A DNA stretch of 64,000 bases from Roseobacter sp039196345. GTDB lineage: Bacteria > Pseudomonadota > Alphaproteobacteria > Rhodobacterales > Rhodobacteraceae. A program made the translations under genes and the position numbers. The stretch's first letter is position 1, and the number at the start of each line of letters is the position of its first letter. Where the stretch lies: positions 1 to 64,000 of the forward strand of contig JBCCUU010000007.1 in the NCBI GenBank assembly GCA_039196345.1, read 5' to 3'. This document shows, piece after piece, positions 50,601 to 59,112 of the stretch. The notes under the pieces were generated by a model. The model was given only the letters and a program-made list of their open reading frames with translations, ran no database searches and was not told where the DNA came from.

Positions 50601-51029
50601 ATGAGCCTCAAATATCTGCACACAATGGTCCGCGTCAAAGATCTGGAGAAATCCATCGCGTTCTATGAGCTGCTTGGCCTTAAGGAAACGCGACGCATGG
50701 ACAGTGAAGGGGGGCGCTTCACGCTGGTTTTCATGGCCCCGCCCGGTCAGGAGGAATGCCCGGTCGAGCTTACCTACAACTGGGATGGGGACGACGCGCT
50801 GCCCAGTGACAGCCGTCATTTCGGGCATCTGGCCTACCGCGTCGGCAATATCTACGATGTCTGCCAACACCTGATGGAGAATGGCGTCACGATCAACCGC
50901 CCGCCGCGCGACGGGCATATGGCCTTTGTCCGGTCGCCGGACAATATCTCGATCGAATTGTTGCAGGAGGGCGATAGCCTGCCCCCGGCTGAGCCGTGGG
51001 CCAGCATGGAGAACACCGGGCATTGGTGA
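50601..51029 (+). CDS. gloA: Lactoylglutathione lyase (glyoxalase I)
   Basis: GloA converts the hemithioacetal of methylglyoxal and glutathione to lactoylglutathione. The 142-residue product begins LKYLHTMVRVKDLEKSIAFYELLGLKETRR, with the metal-binding His in HTM, and has two VOC repeats with ELTYNWD, GHLAYRV and SIELLQ carrying the remaining metal-binding His and Glu. Start at 50601 is supported by GGAG. The GTG of the first DUF1194 gene overlaps its stop by 4 bases (GTGA), so the three genes to the right may be one transcript. Confidence 0.93.
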   Translation: MSLKYLHTMVRVKDLEKSIAFYELLGLKETRRMDSEGGRFTLVFMAPPGQEECPVELTYNWDGDDALPSDSRHFGHLAYRVGNIYDVCQHLMENGVTINRPPRDGHMAFVRSPDNISIELLQEGDSLPPAEPWASMENTGHW

Positions 51030-51736
51030 GAGCTAAGCTTCTCGTGGTCGCGCTCTGCCTGGCTGCGCCCTACGCATCGGCGAGCCAGTGCAGGCTTGCG
51101 TTGCTGCTGGCCATGGATGTTTCCAGTTCCGTTGACGCAGAAGAAGATCAACTTCAACGGGGCGGACTGGTTGCCGCCCTGACCGCGCCCGAAGTCGCGG
51201 CGGCATTCTTTGCCAGCGAACAGCATGTCGCTCTGGCCATCTACGAATGGTCAGGGCGCTACAATCAGGAGATTCTGGTGGATTGGACGGTCATCGACAG
51301 CCCCGCGACCCTGTTGCACGTGGCTAAGACGGTGGCCGAGAGCAAGCGTAGCCACAATGATTTTCCAACCGCAATGGGATACGCGCTGGGATTTGGCGCA
51401 GGCATGTTGGACAGCGGGCCGAGGTGTTTGTACCAGACCCTAGATGTGGCCGGTGACGGGCAGAACAACGAAGGGTTCTCGCCCGCGCAGGCCTATGCCG
51501 AATTCCCGTTTGACGGGGTGACCGTCAACGGGCTTGTGGTAAATGGGGCCGATTTCGAGGCGGAGACCGGGTTGATCGCTTTCTACAAGGGGCAGGTGAT
51601 CCGTGGGCCCGGGGCATTCGTTGAAATCGCGCAAGGATTCGATGACTATGAACGCGCCATGCGCCGCAAGCTGGAACGGGAGCTGACGCCACCGGTCATT
51701 GGTTTTGTGCCCCAGTCCGCCGGGGCGGACGGGTGA
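51026..51736 (+). CDS. DUF1194 exported protein, first copy
   Basis: The 236-residue product starts at a GTG overlapping the gloA stop and has a signal peptide (VRAKLLVVALCLAAPYASASQ). The mature part is a DUF1194 domain that looks like a von Willebrand A fold: LLLAMDVSSSVDAEEDQLQ resembles the MIDAS DxSxS motif, and LDVAGDGQNNEG and DGVTVNGLVV give further VWA-like segments. The periplasmic function is unknown. A paralogue follows with a further GTGA overlap. Confidence 0.83.
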   Translation: MRAKLLVVALCLAAPYASASQCRLALLLAMDVSSSVDAEEDQLQRGGLVAALTAPEVAAAFFASEQHVALAIYEWSGRYNQEILVDWTVIDSPATLLHVAKTVAESKRSHNDFPTAMGYALGFGAGMLDSGPRCLYQTLDVAGDGQNNEGFSPAQAYAEFPFDGVTVNGLVVNGADFEAETGLIAFYKGQVIRGPGAFVEIAQGFDDYERAMRRKLERELTPPVIGFVPQSAGADG

Positions 51737-52452
51737 CCCCCTTTCTGAGACATGTGCTGGCACTCCCATTGGTGTTCCTGCCCGGGATGAGCGCGGCGGA
51801 GTGTCGTCAGGCACTCGCCATTGGTCTGGATGTGTCGGGATCGGTGGACTTACGGGAGTACCGCTTGCAAGTCGACGGGCTGGTCAGCGCCTTGAATGAT
51901 CCCGAGGTGGTCCGCATGCTTTTGTCCGCACCCAGCGCGCCTGTCTCCCTGATGGTGTTCGAGTGGAGCGGGCCTGACGATCAGATTGTTCTGGTGCCCT
52001 GGACCGAAGTTCTCGGACCAGACAGCCTCGCCAAGGTCAGCGCGCAGCTCGCTGCCACCCAGAGGCGGCAGGCGACACCGGGCACTGCATTGGGCGAAGC
52101 CATGCAGGTCGGTGCCGCTTTTCTGGATGCCCGAAAGCAATGCTGGAAGCGCACGCTGGATATCTCGGGGGACGGAAAGTCGAACCTCGGTCCCCGCCCC
52201 CGCCATGTGAAAGACGCGATCGCGTCCCGTGGCATCACGGTCAACGCACTTGTCATCGGTTCAGATGCCCCGGCATCCGGGGAAAGGCGCCAGATCGAGA
52301 TTGGCGAGCTTTCGTCTTATTTCCAGGCCGAAGTCATCGCAGGCCCGGACGCCTTTGTGCAAACCGCACTGGGATTTGAAGACTACGCCGATGCCATGGC
52401 CCAAAAACTCAAACGAGAGCTCGAAGGCGATGTGATCGGCGCGCTTCAGTAG
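51733..52452 (+). CDS. DUF1194 exported protein, second copy
   Basis: The 239-residue product is a diverged copy of the previous one, with signal peptide MTPFLRHVLALPLVFLPGMSAAE and MIDAS-like IGLDVSGSVDLREYRLQ, LDISGDGKSN and GITVNALVI. The start is GTG at 51733, overlapping the previous stop. The conserved MIDAS pattern in both proteins hints at metal-dependent ligand binding in the periplasm. It converges with the MarR-type regulator gene, overlapping it by 7 bases. Confidence 0.83.
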   Translation: MTPFLRHVLALPLVFLPGMSAAECRQALAIGLDVSGSVDLREYRLQVDGLVSALNDPEVVRMLLSAPSAPVSLMVFEWSGPDDQIVLVPWTEVLGPDSLAKVSAQLAATQRRQATPGTALGEAMQVGAAFLDARKQCWKRTLDISGDGKSNLGPRPRHVKDAIASRGITVNALVIGSDAPASGERRQIEIGELSSYFQAEVIAGPDAFVQTALGFEDYADAMAQKLKRELEGDVIGALQ

Positions 52453-52958
52453 ATATAGCGGATCTGATCTGTCCAGTAGCGCTCCATCCGTTTCAGCGAA
52501 TGGGTAATGTCATCAATGCCGTCCGGCCCCAACACGCCCTTGTGTTGCAGACCATCCGCATGGCGCGCGAAAAGCTCTGCTACGACATCGCGGATCTTGC
52601 GGCCCTTGTCCGTCAGTTTCACGCGAACTGACCGGCGATCAATCTCGCACCTTTGGTGATGCATGAAGCCCATCTCGACAAGCTTCTTCAGGTTGTAGCT
52701 CACATTGCTGCCCTGGTAATAGCCGCGGCTCTTCAATTCACCGGCGGTGACTTCGTTGTCGCCGATGTTGAACAGCAAGAGGGCCTGTACAGCGTTGATC
52801 TCCAGGACCCCTACCCTCTCGAACTCATCCTTGATGACATCCAGCAGCAGGCGGTGCAACCGTTCGACCAGCGACAACGCCTCAAGATAGTTGACCATGA
52901 AGCCATGATTCTGACCGGCTTCTATTTTTTCCTGTTTTATAGGATCCAGAATACTCAT
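52446..52958 (-). CDS. MarR-type winged-helix regulator (LdtR-like)
   Basis: The 170-residue product has a helical N-terminus and a MarR/winged-helix core (about 55-125): LEINAVQALLLFNIGDNEVTAGELKSRGYYQGSNVSYNLKKL with wing region HHQRCEIDRRSVRVKLTDKG. From memory this closely resembles LdtR, the regulator of L,D-transpeptidase genes in Liberibacter and Rhizobiales. No L,D-transpeptidase is adjacent. Its 3' end overlaps the second DUF1194 gene by 7 bases. Confidence 0.82.
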   Translation of the reverse strand: MSILDPIKQEKIEAGQNHGFMVNYLEALSLVERLHRLLLDVIKDEFERVGVLEINAVQALLLFNIGDNEVTAGELKSRGYYQGSNVSYNLKKLVEMGFMHHQRCEIDRRSVRVKLTDKGRKIRDVVAELFARHADGLQHKGVLGPDGIDDITHSLKRMERYWTDQIRYIY

Positions 52959-53048
52959 ACGCGCTCCGTCATTACGTGATTGACGGGACTGTGCGTTTGA
53001 AAGGCCAATATTTCGTTAAAAATAAAAAAAAGATGCGTACGTCGGATT

Positions 53049-53315
53049 TCAGCCGCTCGTTTCAGGCAGGTTTGCGATGATTCTGGCAATCAGGTCCCTG
53101 TATGTTTCCGGTGGGCTGGATTGCCCCGTGACCCATTGGTAAAGGTCATGATCGTTTTCATTGAGCATGCCATCATACAAGGTAAGCTCGGTGTCGCTCA
53201 TCGCGTCCAGATGCCCATCGGCGAAGCGTTGCAGGATCAGGTCCATTTCCTTGATCCCGCGCCGCATCGACCGCATTTTCAACCGTTTTATTCGGTGCTC
53301 ATGCGACTCGATCAT
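53049..53315 (-). CDS. sdhE: Succinate dehydrogenase assembly factor (SdhE/SDHAF2)
   Basis: SdhE helps attach FAD covalently to SdhA. The 88-residue product carries the RGxxE motif in RSMRRGIKEMDLIL (near residues 17-22), followed by the helical YDGMLNENDHDLYQWVTG segment, exactly as in the family. The start at 53315 lies inside the end of the XRE gene (17-base overlap), with AAGAGG a few bases upstream, so it is probably coupled to that gene. Other sdh genes are not in the window. Confidence 0.93.
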   Translation of the reverse strand: MIESHEHRIKRLKMRSMRRGIKEMDLILQRFADGHLDAMSDTELTLYDGMLNENDHDLYQWVTGQSSPPETYRDLIARIIANLPETSG

Positions 53316-53706
53316 CGGCCTCTTCCCGCAGAGCCATGCGCAGCTTCTTTTCAAGCCGCCCCAATTGCTCGGCCCGTTGCATCATATCGGTGCGCAACTG
53401 GCGCATTTCATTCAGAATGTCACTCGCAGAGGCGGGCAGCGTGGCCTCCTCTACCGGGGCATCGAGCCCCTCGCCCTGACCATTTATCAACCACATCATC
53501 GAGACATTGAGCAGTCCCGCCATGATAGACAGTCGGTTGGCTCTGGGTTCGCTCAGGTCTTCTTCCCATGACCGCAGGGTCGCCACACGCACCCCCAACC
53601 GGCGGGCCAGTTCCGCCTGGGTCATATCCGCCATTTCCCGCGCGGCGGACAAGCGATCCCCAAAGGTTGCGGTGTCCGGTCCGTACCAGTTGTTGATGTC
53701 TTCCAT
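53299..53706 (-). CDS. XRE-family helix-turn-helix regulator
   Basis: The 135-residue product has an N-terminal HTH (about 15-75), TFGDRLSAAREMADMTQAELARRLGVRVATLRSWEED, and a C-terminal coiled-coil-like stretch (LNEMRQLRTDMMQRAEQLGRLEKKLRMAL). Its gene is upstream of sdhE and overlaps it by 17 bases. Control of sdhE expression or of respiratory genes is possible, but nothing in the sequence proves it. It is divergent from the aminotransferase gene across 87 bases. Confidence 0.85.
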   Translation of the reverse strand: MEDINNWYGPDTATFGDRLSAAREMADMTQAELARRLGVRVATLRSWEEDLSEPRANRLSIMAGLLNVSMMWLINGQGEGLDAPVEEATLPASASDILNEMRQLRTDMMQRAEQLGRLEKKLRMALREEADDRVA

Positions 53707-53793
53707 TCTTACTGCTCCTTACGCGCCATCGCGCTTGATCGGGGCGTCATCGGCCCCTATGAACGCCCTGAGTTCTAACAAACCGAGGCTTCC

Positions 53794-54996
53794 ATGGATT
53801 TCCTGTCTACGACACTCGCACGTGTCAAACCGTCTCCGACCATCGCTGTAACCACGAAGGCCGGGGAATTGAAGGCCGCCGGCCGCGATGTCATCGGCCT
53901 CGGCGCGGGCGAGCCGGATTTCGACACACCGCAGAACATCAAGGATGCGGCAGTTGCAGCCATAACCGAAGGCAAGACAAAATACACGCCCGTAGACGGC
54001 ATTCCCGAACTGAAACAGGCCATCTGCGACAAATTGAAACGCGACAACGATCTAAACTACACCCCCGCACAGGTCAGTGTGGGCACGGGTGGTAAACAAA
54101 TCCTTTACAACGCACTGATGGCAACGCTGAACGAAGGGGATGAGGTCGTCATACCCGCGCCCTACTGGGTCAGCTACCCAGATATGGTGCTATTGGCCGG
54201 CGGCACGCCTGTGATCGCCGAAGCCTCCTTGCAGACCGGGTTCAAGCTGACGCCGGACCAGCTTGAAGCGGCGATCACCGACAAGACAAAGTGGCTGATT
54301 TTCAACTCGCCATCCAACCCCACCGGCGCGGGCTACACCTGGGACGAGTTGAAACAGCTGACCGATGTGCTGATGCGGCACCCGCATGTCTGGGTGATGA
54401 CCGACGATATGTACGAGCACCTGGTCTATGATGATTTCAAGTTCTGCACGCCTGCACAGGTCGAACCGGGGCTTTACGAACGGACGTTGACGGTCAACGG
54501 CGTCTCCAAGGCCTATGCGATGACGGGCTGGCGGATCGGCTACGCGGCAGGGCCCGAAACTCTCATCAAGGCCATGCGCAAAGTGCAGTCGCAATCGACC
54601 TCGAACCCCTGCTCGGTCAGTCAATGGGCCGCGGTTGAGGCCTTGAACGGCACGCAGGATTTCATTGCACCAAATAACGAGATGTTCGTTAGGCGCCGTA
54701 ATCTGGTTGTGGAGATGCTCAACGCGGCAGAAGGCATCCGCTGTCCGGTGCCTGATGGAGCGTTCTATGTTTACCCATCAATCGCGGGACTGATTGGCAA
54801 GACATCAGAGGGTGGCGCGCTCATTGACACGGATGAGGCCTTTGCGACCGCGCTGCTGGAAGAGACGGGCGTGGCCGTGGTTTTTGGCGCGGCCTTCGGC
54901 CTCAGCCCAAATTTCCGCGTCAGCTATGCGACGTCGGACGAAGCGCTCAAGGAGGCTTGCAGCCGCATCCAGAAATTCTGCGCGGGACTGACCTAG
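53794..54996 (+). CDS. aatA: Pyridoxal-phosphate-dependent aspartate aminotransferase
   Basis: This class I/II aminotransferase (fold type I) interconverts aspartate and 2-oxoglutarate with oxaloacetate and glutamate. The 400-residue product has GLGAGEPDFDTPQNIKDAA near the N-terminus, the PLP-binding Lys239 in NGVSKAYAMTGWRIGY, and FNSPSNPTGAGYTW. Arg in NFRVSYATS binds the substrate carboxylate. The sequence is that of the alphaproteobacterial aspartate/prephenate aminotransferase group, so a role in arogenate synthesis is possible. A small gene follows after 16 bases. Confidence 0.93.
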   Translation: MDFLSTTLARVKPSPTIAVTTKAGELKAAGRDVIGLGAGEPDFDTPQNIKDAAVAAITEGKTKYTPVDGIPELKQAICDKLKRDNDLNYTPAQVSVGTGGKQILYNALMATLNEGDEVVIPAPYWVSYPDMVLLAGGTPVIAEASLQTGFKLTPDQLEAAITDKTKWLIFNSPSNPTGAGYTWDELKQLTDVLMRHPHVWVMTDDMYEHLVYDDFKFCTPAQVEPGLYERTLTVNGVSKAYAMTGWRIGYAAGPETLIKAMRKVQSQSTSNPCSVSQWAAVEALNGTQDFIAPNNEMFVRRRNLVVEMLNAAEGIRCPVPDGAFYVYPSIAGLIGKTSEGGALIDTDEAFATALLEETGVAVVFGAAFGLSPNFRVSYATSDEALKEACSRIQKFCAGLT

Positions 54997-55012
54997 CAAA
55001 GGCGGGGGCCAG

Positions 55013-55414
55013 ATGACCGAGCTGCCAGACTACTATTTCAGAGTGCGCGAAAACGGCGCGGCGGTGTTTCGTGTTGATACGGAGAACCGCCACAGGCGCA
55101 TCGACATGGACCAGATCGCGGTTGTGAATCTCCGCAAGGGAGAGATCAGACCGCAGGGCGACCGGACGCTTTCGGATGCGGATCTTTCAGCGATCCGCGA
55201 CTGGATGGACGAGCGCGCAAAACTGCTCAGCGCGCGGACGCTGGACGATATCGGCCGCACCGTCGATCACCTCAACCTGACAACGCAATGGGCGCAATCC
55301 AAGGCCTCCGAAGACGAGCTTGAGGCGATCACGGATCAACTGCTGCTTGCGATGCATGACCTGCGCAGCGTGTTGGTGCGCAAGAAAGCGGATCGGCTCG
55401 CCGGTGAAGACTAG
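55013..55414 (+). CDS. Small conserved protein of unknown function
   Basis: The 133-residue cytoplasmic product is charged and helical, with an N-terminal YYFRVRENGAAVFRVDTENRHRRIDMDQIAVVN strand-rich part and a C-terminal helical part (DELEAITDQLLLAMHDLRSVLVRKKAD). It appears to be conserved in Roseobacter relatives beside the aminotransferase, from memory. It follows aatA by 16 bases and likely shares its transcript. It converges on ychF with a 4-base overlap. Confidence 0.7.
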   Translation: MTELPDYYFRVRENGAAVFRVDTENRHRRIDMDQIAVVNLRKGEIRPQGDRTLSDADLSAIRDWMDERAKLLSARTLDDIGRTVDHLNLTTQWAQSKASEDELEAITDQLLLAMHDLRSVLVRKKADRLAGED

Positions 55415-56508
55415 GTATTGAACAGGAAGTGAAGGACATCGCCGTCTTTCACGATGTATCCCTTGCCTTCGGCCCGCATCTTGCCCGCTTCTTTCGCGGG
55501 CTGTTCCCCGCCCAGAGCCACAAAGTCGTCATAGGCAATGGTTTCCGCCCGAATGAACCCTTTTTCGAAATCACCGTGGATCACCCCGGCGGCTTTGGGC
55601 GCTGAGGTGCCTTCTCTGATGGTCCAGGCGCGCGCCTCTTTGGGACCCACCGTAAAGTAAGTCTCCAGATGCAAGAGGTCATAGCCCGCCACGATCAAGC
55701 GGTCGAGCCCGGCCTCTTTCAGCCCCATCTCCTCAAGAAACATCTCCGCTTCGTCCGGCTCAAGCTGGCTGATCTCTTCTTCGATCTGAGCGGAGATAAT
55801 CACATGCGCGTTGCCCTGGGCAGAGGCCATCTCGGCCACACGTTCTGCATGCGCGTTGCCCGTTGCGGCCTCGGCCTCTCCGACATTACAGACGTAGAGT
55901 ACCGGCTTGGTGGTCAGAAGTTGCAGCATCTTCCAGGCTTTGGCATCTTCATCGTCGACCTCGACGACACGGGCGGGCTTGCCCTCCTCAAGGGCTGCCT
56001 TCGCGGCCTCCATGAGGCGTTGCTGCTGCACAGCCTCCTTGTCGCCACCGCGCACCTTGCGCACGATGTTCTGCAAACGCTTTTCAATGCTTTCGAGGTC
56101 CGCCAGCATCAGCTCGGTCTCGATGGTTTCTGCATCCGCCACCGGATCGACACGCCCTTCGACATGCGTGACATCGCCATCCTCAAAGCAGCGCAGAACA
56201 TGCGCTATCGCATCGACTTCGCGGATGTTCGCAAGGAACTGATTGCCCAGCCCCTCTCCTTTTGAGGCACCTTTCACAAGCCCCGCGATATCGACAAAGG
56301 TCATGCGGGTCGGGATAACCTGTTTGGACTTGGCGATTGCCGCCAGTTTATCGAGCCGCGCGTCCGGCACGGCCACCTCACCCACATTGGGCTCAATGGT
56401 GCAAAACGGAAAATTCGCGGCCTGTGCGGCGGCGGTGCGCGTCAGCGCGTTGAACAAGGTGGATTTGCCGACATTCGGCAGACCCACGATTCCCATCTTG
56501 AAACCCAT
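55411..56508 (-). CDS. ychF: Redox-regulated ATPase YchF (Obg-family)
   Basis: YchF is an Obg-like P-loop protein that prefers ATP and interacts with the ribosome and proteasome-like factors. The 365-residue product begins MGFKMGIVGLPNVGKSTLFNALT with the G1 motif, has DIAGLVKGASKGEGLGNQFLANIREVDAIAHVLRCFEDGDVTHVEG and a C-terminal TGS domain (about 280-365). The NKxD G4 motif is replaced by a YCNVGEAE-type sequence, as usual in YchF. The start at 56508 fits the family; the longer frame is not real. Confidence 0.95.
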   Translation of the reverse strand: MGFKMGIVGLPNVGKSTLFNALTRTAAAQAANFPFCTIEPNVGEVAVPDARLDKLAAIAKSKQVIPTRMTFVDIAGLVKGASKGEGLGNQFLANIREVDAIAHVLRCFEDGDVTHVEGRVDPVADAETIETELMLADLESIEKRLQNIVRKVRGGDKEAVQQQRLMEAAKAALEEGKPARVVEVDDEDAKAWKMLQLLTTKPVLYVCNVGEAEAATGNAHAERVAEMASAQGNAHVIISAQIEEEISQLEPDEAEMFLEEMGLKEAGLDRLIVAGYDLLHLETYFTVGPKEARAWTIREGTSAPKAAGVIHGDFEKGFIRAETIAYDDFVALGGEQPAKEAGKMRAEGKGYIVKDGDVLHFLFNT

Positions 56509-56577
56509 ATCAGCGTCCCTCTCGTTTTGCCGCATCCCCTAGAGCGAATGGGCGAGAGGCACAAGGTCTGAGGTGGC

Positions 56578-56772
56578 TCAGTACCGCTGGCGGCGGTCTT
56601 CGCGGGCGTGAAAGATCAAAGCCCAGGCCAGGAGGATGAACATCGGATGGGTCAATCCGCCCGAGAAGAACAAGGCGGGGATCCAGATCAGGAACACGAT
56701 GATGGCCAGAAACGGACGCCCGGTCAGCAGGATCGAGAGCGGCGGGAGCAGTATTGCAAGGATATAATTCAT
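56578..56772 (-). CDS. YqaE/Pmp3-family membrane protein
   Basis: The 64-residue product has two hydrophobic helices, the first containing the Pmp3/YqaE-type start NYILAILLPPLSILLTG. The second helix, ending FILLAWALIFHARED, differs from the usual GYIPGIIHA pattern, so it is a distant member. Such proteins (UPF0057) affect membrane potential or stress tolerance. The start at 56772 corresponds to MNYIL; a longer frame begins 10 codons upstream. It is 69 bases from ychF (same strand) and divergent from trpA. Confidence 0.65.
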   Translation of the reverse strand: MNYILAILLPPLSILLTGRPFLAIIVFLIWIPALFFSGGLTHPMFILLAWALIFHAREDRRQRY

Positions 56773-56923
56773 ACATGAGACATGGGGATGGCAGGTGCCC
56801 AATGCGAGGGGGAAAAAACGTCAAATCGTGCCCCCGGGACGGCAAGGCTGCAAACCAGCGAATGGTGCATTGATTTCCCCGGCTGATTTGGGCATGTGGA
56901 ACGCGACGACTGAAAGGTGCCCC

Positions 56924-57715
56924 ATGACCCGCATTGATGACAAATTCGCAAGCCTCGCCCAATCCGGCAAGAAGGCCTTCGTCTCGTATATTATGGCCGG
57001 TGATCCCGATTTCGACACATCCCTTGAGATCGTCAAAGGACTGCCCGCTGCGGGGGTGGATATTATCGAGCTGGGCCTGCCCTTTACCGACCCGATGGCG
57101 GACGGCCCGACCATTCAGCTTGCCGGTCAGCGGGCGCTGGAAGGCGGGATGACACTGCGGAAAACACTCGATCTGGCGCGCGCCTTTCGCGAAACCGATC
57201 AGACGACACCGATTGTGCTCATGGGGTATTACAATCCGATCTACAGTTGCGGGGTCGAAGCCTTCCTGGCAGAGGCAAAGGATGCGGGCATCGATGGCCT
57301 GATCGTCGTGGACCTGCCCCCCGAAGAAGACGCGGAGCTTTGCATCCCGGCACAAGAGGCCGGTCTGAACTTCATCCGCCTTGCCACCCCGACGACCGAT
57401 GACAAGCGCCTGCCCCGCGTGCTTCAGAACACCTCAGGCTTTGTCTACTACGTATCGATCACCGGCATCACAGGTGCCGCCGAAGCACAGGCCGGTGACG
57501 TCGGGCCGGAAGTGGCGCGGATCAAGGCGGCAGGCGGTTTGCCGGTGATCGTGGGCTTTGGCGTGAACACGCCCGAGAAATCGCGCGCCATTGCCGAAGT
57601 CGCGGACGGCGTCGTCGTAGGCTCCGCCATCGTGAGCAGGATCGCCGCCGGTGAAAGCACGGAAAACGTCCTCGCTTTCGTCAAATCCCTGGCGGATGGC
57701 GCGCATTCGGTCTGA
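56924..57715 (+). CDS. trpA: Tryptophan synthase alpha subunit
   Basis: TrpA cleaves indole-3-glycerol phosphate to indole, which is passed to TrpB. The 263-residue product has catalytic Glu49 (IIELGLPFTDP) and Asp60 (PMADGP), and the phosphate-binding VIVGFGV and VVGSAIV loops. Length is normal. The upstream frame from 56795 is not real; the ATG at 56924 matches the family. Neither trpB nor another trp gene is adjacent, unlike the common trpBA pair. Confidence 0.95.
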   Translation: MTRIDDKFASLAQSGKKAFVSYIMAGDPDFDTSLEIVKGLPAAGVDIIELGLPFTDPMADGPTIQLAGQRALEGGMTLRKTLDLARAFRETDQTTPIVLMGYYNPIYSCGVEAFLAEAKDAGIDGLIVVDLPPEEDAELCIPAQEAGLNFIRLATPTTDDKRLPRVLQNTSGFVYYVSITGITGAAEAQAGDVGPEVARIKAAGGLPVIVGFGVNTPEKSRAIAEVADGVVVGSAIVSRIAAGESTENVLAFVKSLADGAHSV

Positions 57716-57933
57716 CCCTGTGCAGGGACTTGAGTATCGTCAAATGTCTGTGCTGGAATACGCTGCGGCACCGTCTTGCGCGGGTCCGGCCTCTCTCTCG
57801 CCGCACCTTAGTCACTGCCATCAAGCCAGCCGTTCAGCGGTGCCGGTTTGCCCTGAGCCGAAGCCGCATGCCCGCCGCACGGGCGGACAGGCCTGCGCGG
57901 GCTTTGCAAGCTTCCACATTTGCGGGTGAGCGA

Positions 57934-59112
57934 TCAGAAGCTCTTTTCTATTGAAACGCGCAGGTAGCTGTCCTGGCTGAAACCGAAGGCGAGGTCCCGC
58001 GGGTCACTGTCGAGCCATGTCACCAGCTCCGATTTTACAACCAGACCGTCGAGGATGCGATGCTCGAAACCAAAGCGTAGGGCCTCGGTATCAAAGTCAA
58101 GATCCTGCTGAAGCCCGATTTCAAAGCGTGTATCGGCGGTGTTCTGCAAGCTCCACCGAAGCCCAAGAAACAAGTCATTCTGGTTGTTCTGCCACGAAGC
58201 GGTCCCACGCTCGTCCCAGGCATACTCGGCGGCCAAGGCGATATCGCCCGGCGTGCCGAAAACCCCGTAGAAGGTGTACTCCCCACCAATTGATGCAGCA
58301 AACCCATCCCCCTGAGAGCCGGTTCGATCCAGCTGGTTTTGAGTATGGCGCAGTTCAAACTTGGCGACCGTCGCGCCGAAGGTAAACTGCGCATCGACCC
58401 CGAGCTGATCCACCCACGCATAAAACGGTGCTGCCACCTCGCCTAGGGGAAGGATTGCAGCCTCTCGGGAGGGGCCCACGTATCCGTAGAACCCAAGATC
58501 GGCGACACCCGTGCTGAGTTCATAGCGCAGGGCGAAGGCCGGTGTGTTCTGATCCCGTTCGAATTGCGCCTCCGCGCTGAGCGGCAGACGTGTGCGCAAC
58601 CGGGCCGCGGTCCCCGGAAACTTGGAGGGCAGCGGCTTTGGGATGACAAGCGATGTCAGCACGCCGCTGGGCAGGGGAAGCTCCCACCGCAGCATCGGTT
58701 GCCCTAGCGTTGTCTCTCCCGTGGGGTCAAAGCGGAAATCGCGCGGGTTTATGACGTTCGACAAAAGGGCAAATTCGCTCTTTGACCACAGGACAGTGTC
58801 ATAACCCAGGCTGAACAAAGACGCGCCGACCTGAACATCGAACCCGAGACGATTGATCCTGCTGTATCCGAAGTCCGCCCGCCCCACCGTGCCGTCGTAG
58901 GTAAAGGAAATCGCATCGGACAGGTCAAATGTGACATCCAGATCCAGTGCCACGCGGGAGGGTGACTGGTCCTGCTCCGGGCTCAGGGGGTCCCCGTCAA
59001 AGGCGTAGGCTTCCGCGCGTAGCGTCGCCCGAAAGTCCGTTTGAGCGACCGCCGCATGCGTGCCGACCATGAATGTCACTACAGCCAACAGGCAGCATGC
59101 GAAACCTGTCAC
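57934..59112 (-). CDS. Outer-membrane beta-barrel protein of an MMPL-linked export operon
   Basis: The 392-residue product has a signal peptide (to about AAVAQ, residue 23) and about sixteen amphipathic strands with aromatic girdles, ending in SIEKSF with a terminal Phe, as outer-membrane proteins do. The segment TVLWSKSEFALLSNVINPRDFRFD followed by SKFPGTAARLRTRL resembles a family of DUF1302-like outer-membrane proteins linked with MMPL transporters. The start is a GTG overlapping the LolA-like stop (GTGA). It is the last gene of the operon and may form the exit pore or receptor for the exported lipid. Confidence 0.8.
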   Translation of the reverse strand: MTGFACCLLAVVTFMVGTHAAVAQTDFRATLRAEAYAFDGDPLSPEQDQSPSRVALDLDVTFDLSDAISFTYDGTVGRADFGYSRINRLGFDVQVGASLFSLGYDTVLWSKSEFALLSNVINPRDFRFDPTGETTLGQPMLRWELPLPSGVLTSLVIPKPLPSKFPGTAARLRTRLPLSAEAQFERDQNTPAFALRYELSTGVADLGFYGYVGPSREAAILPLGEVAAPFYAWVDQLGVDAQFTFGATVAKFELRHTQNQLDRTGSQGDGFAASIGGEYTFYGVFGTPGDIALAAEYAWDERGTASWQNNQNDLFLGLRWSLQNTADTRFEIGLQQDLDFDTEALRFGFEHRILDGLVVKSELVTWLDSDPRDLAFGFSQDSYLRVSIEKSF

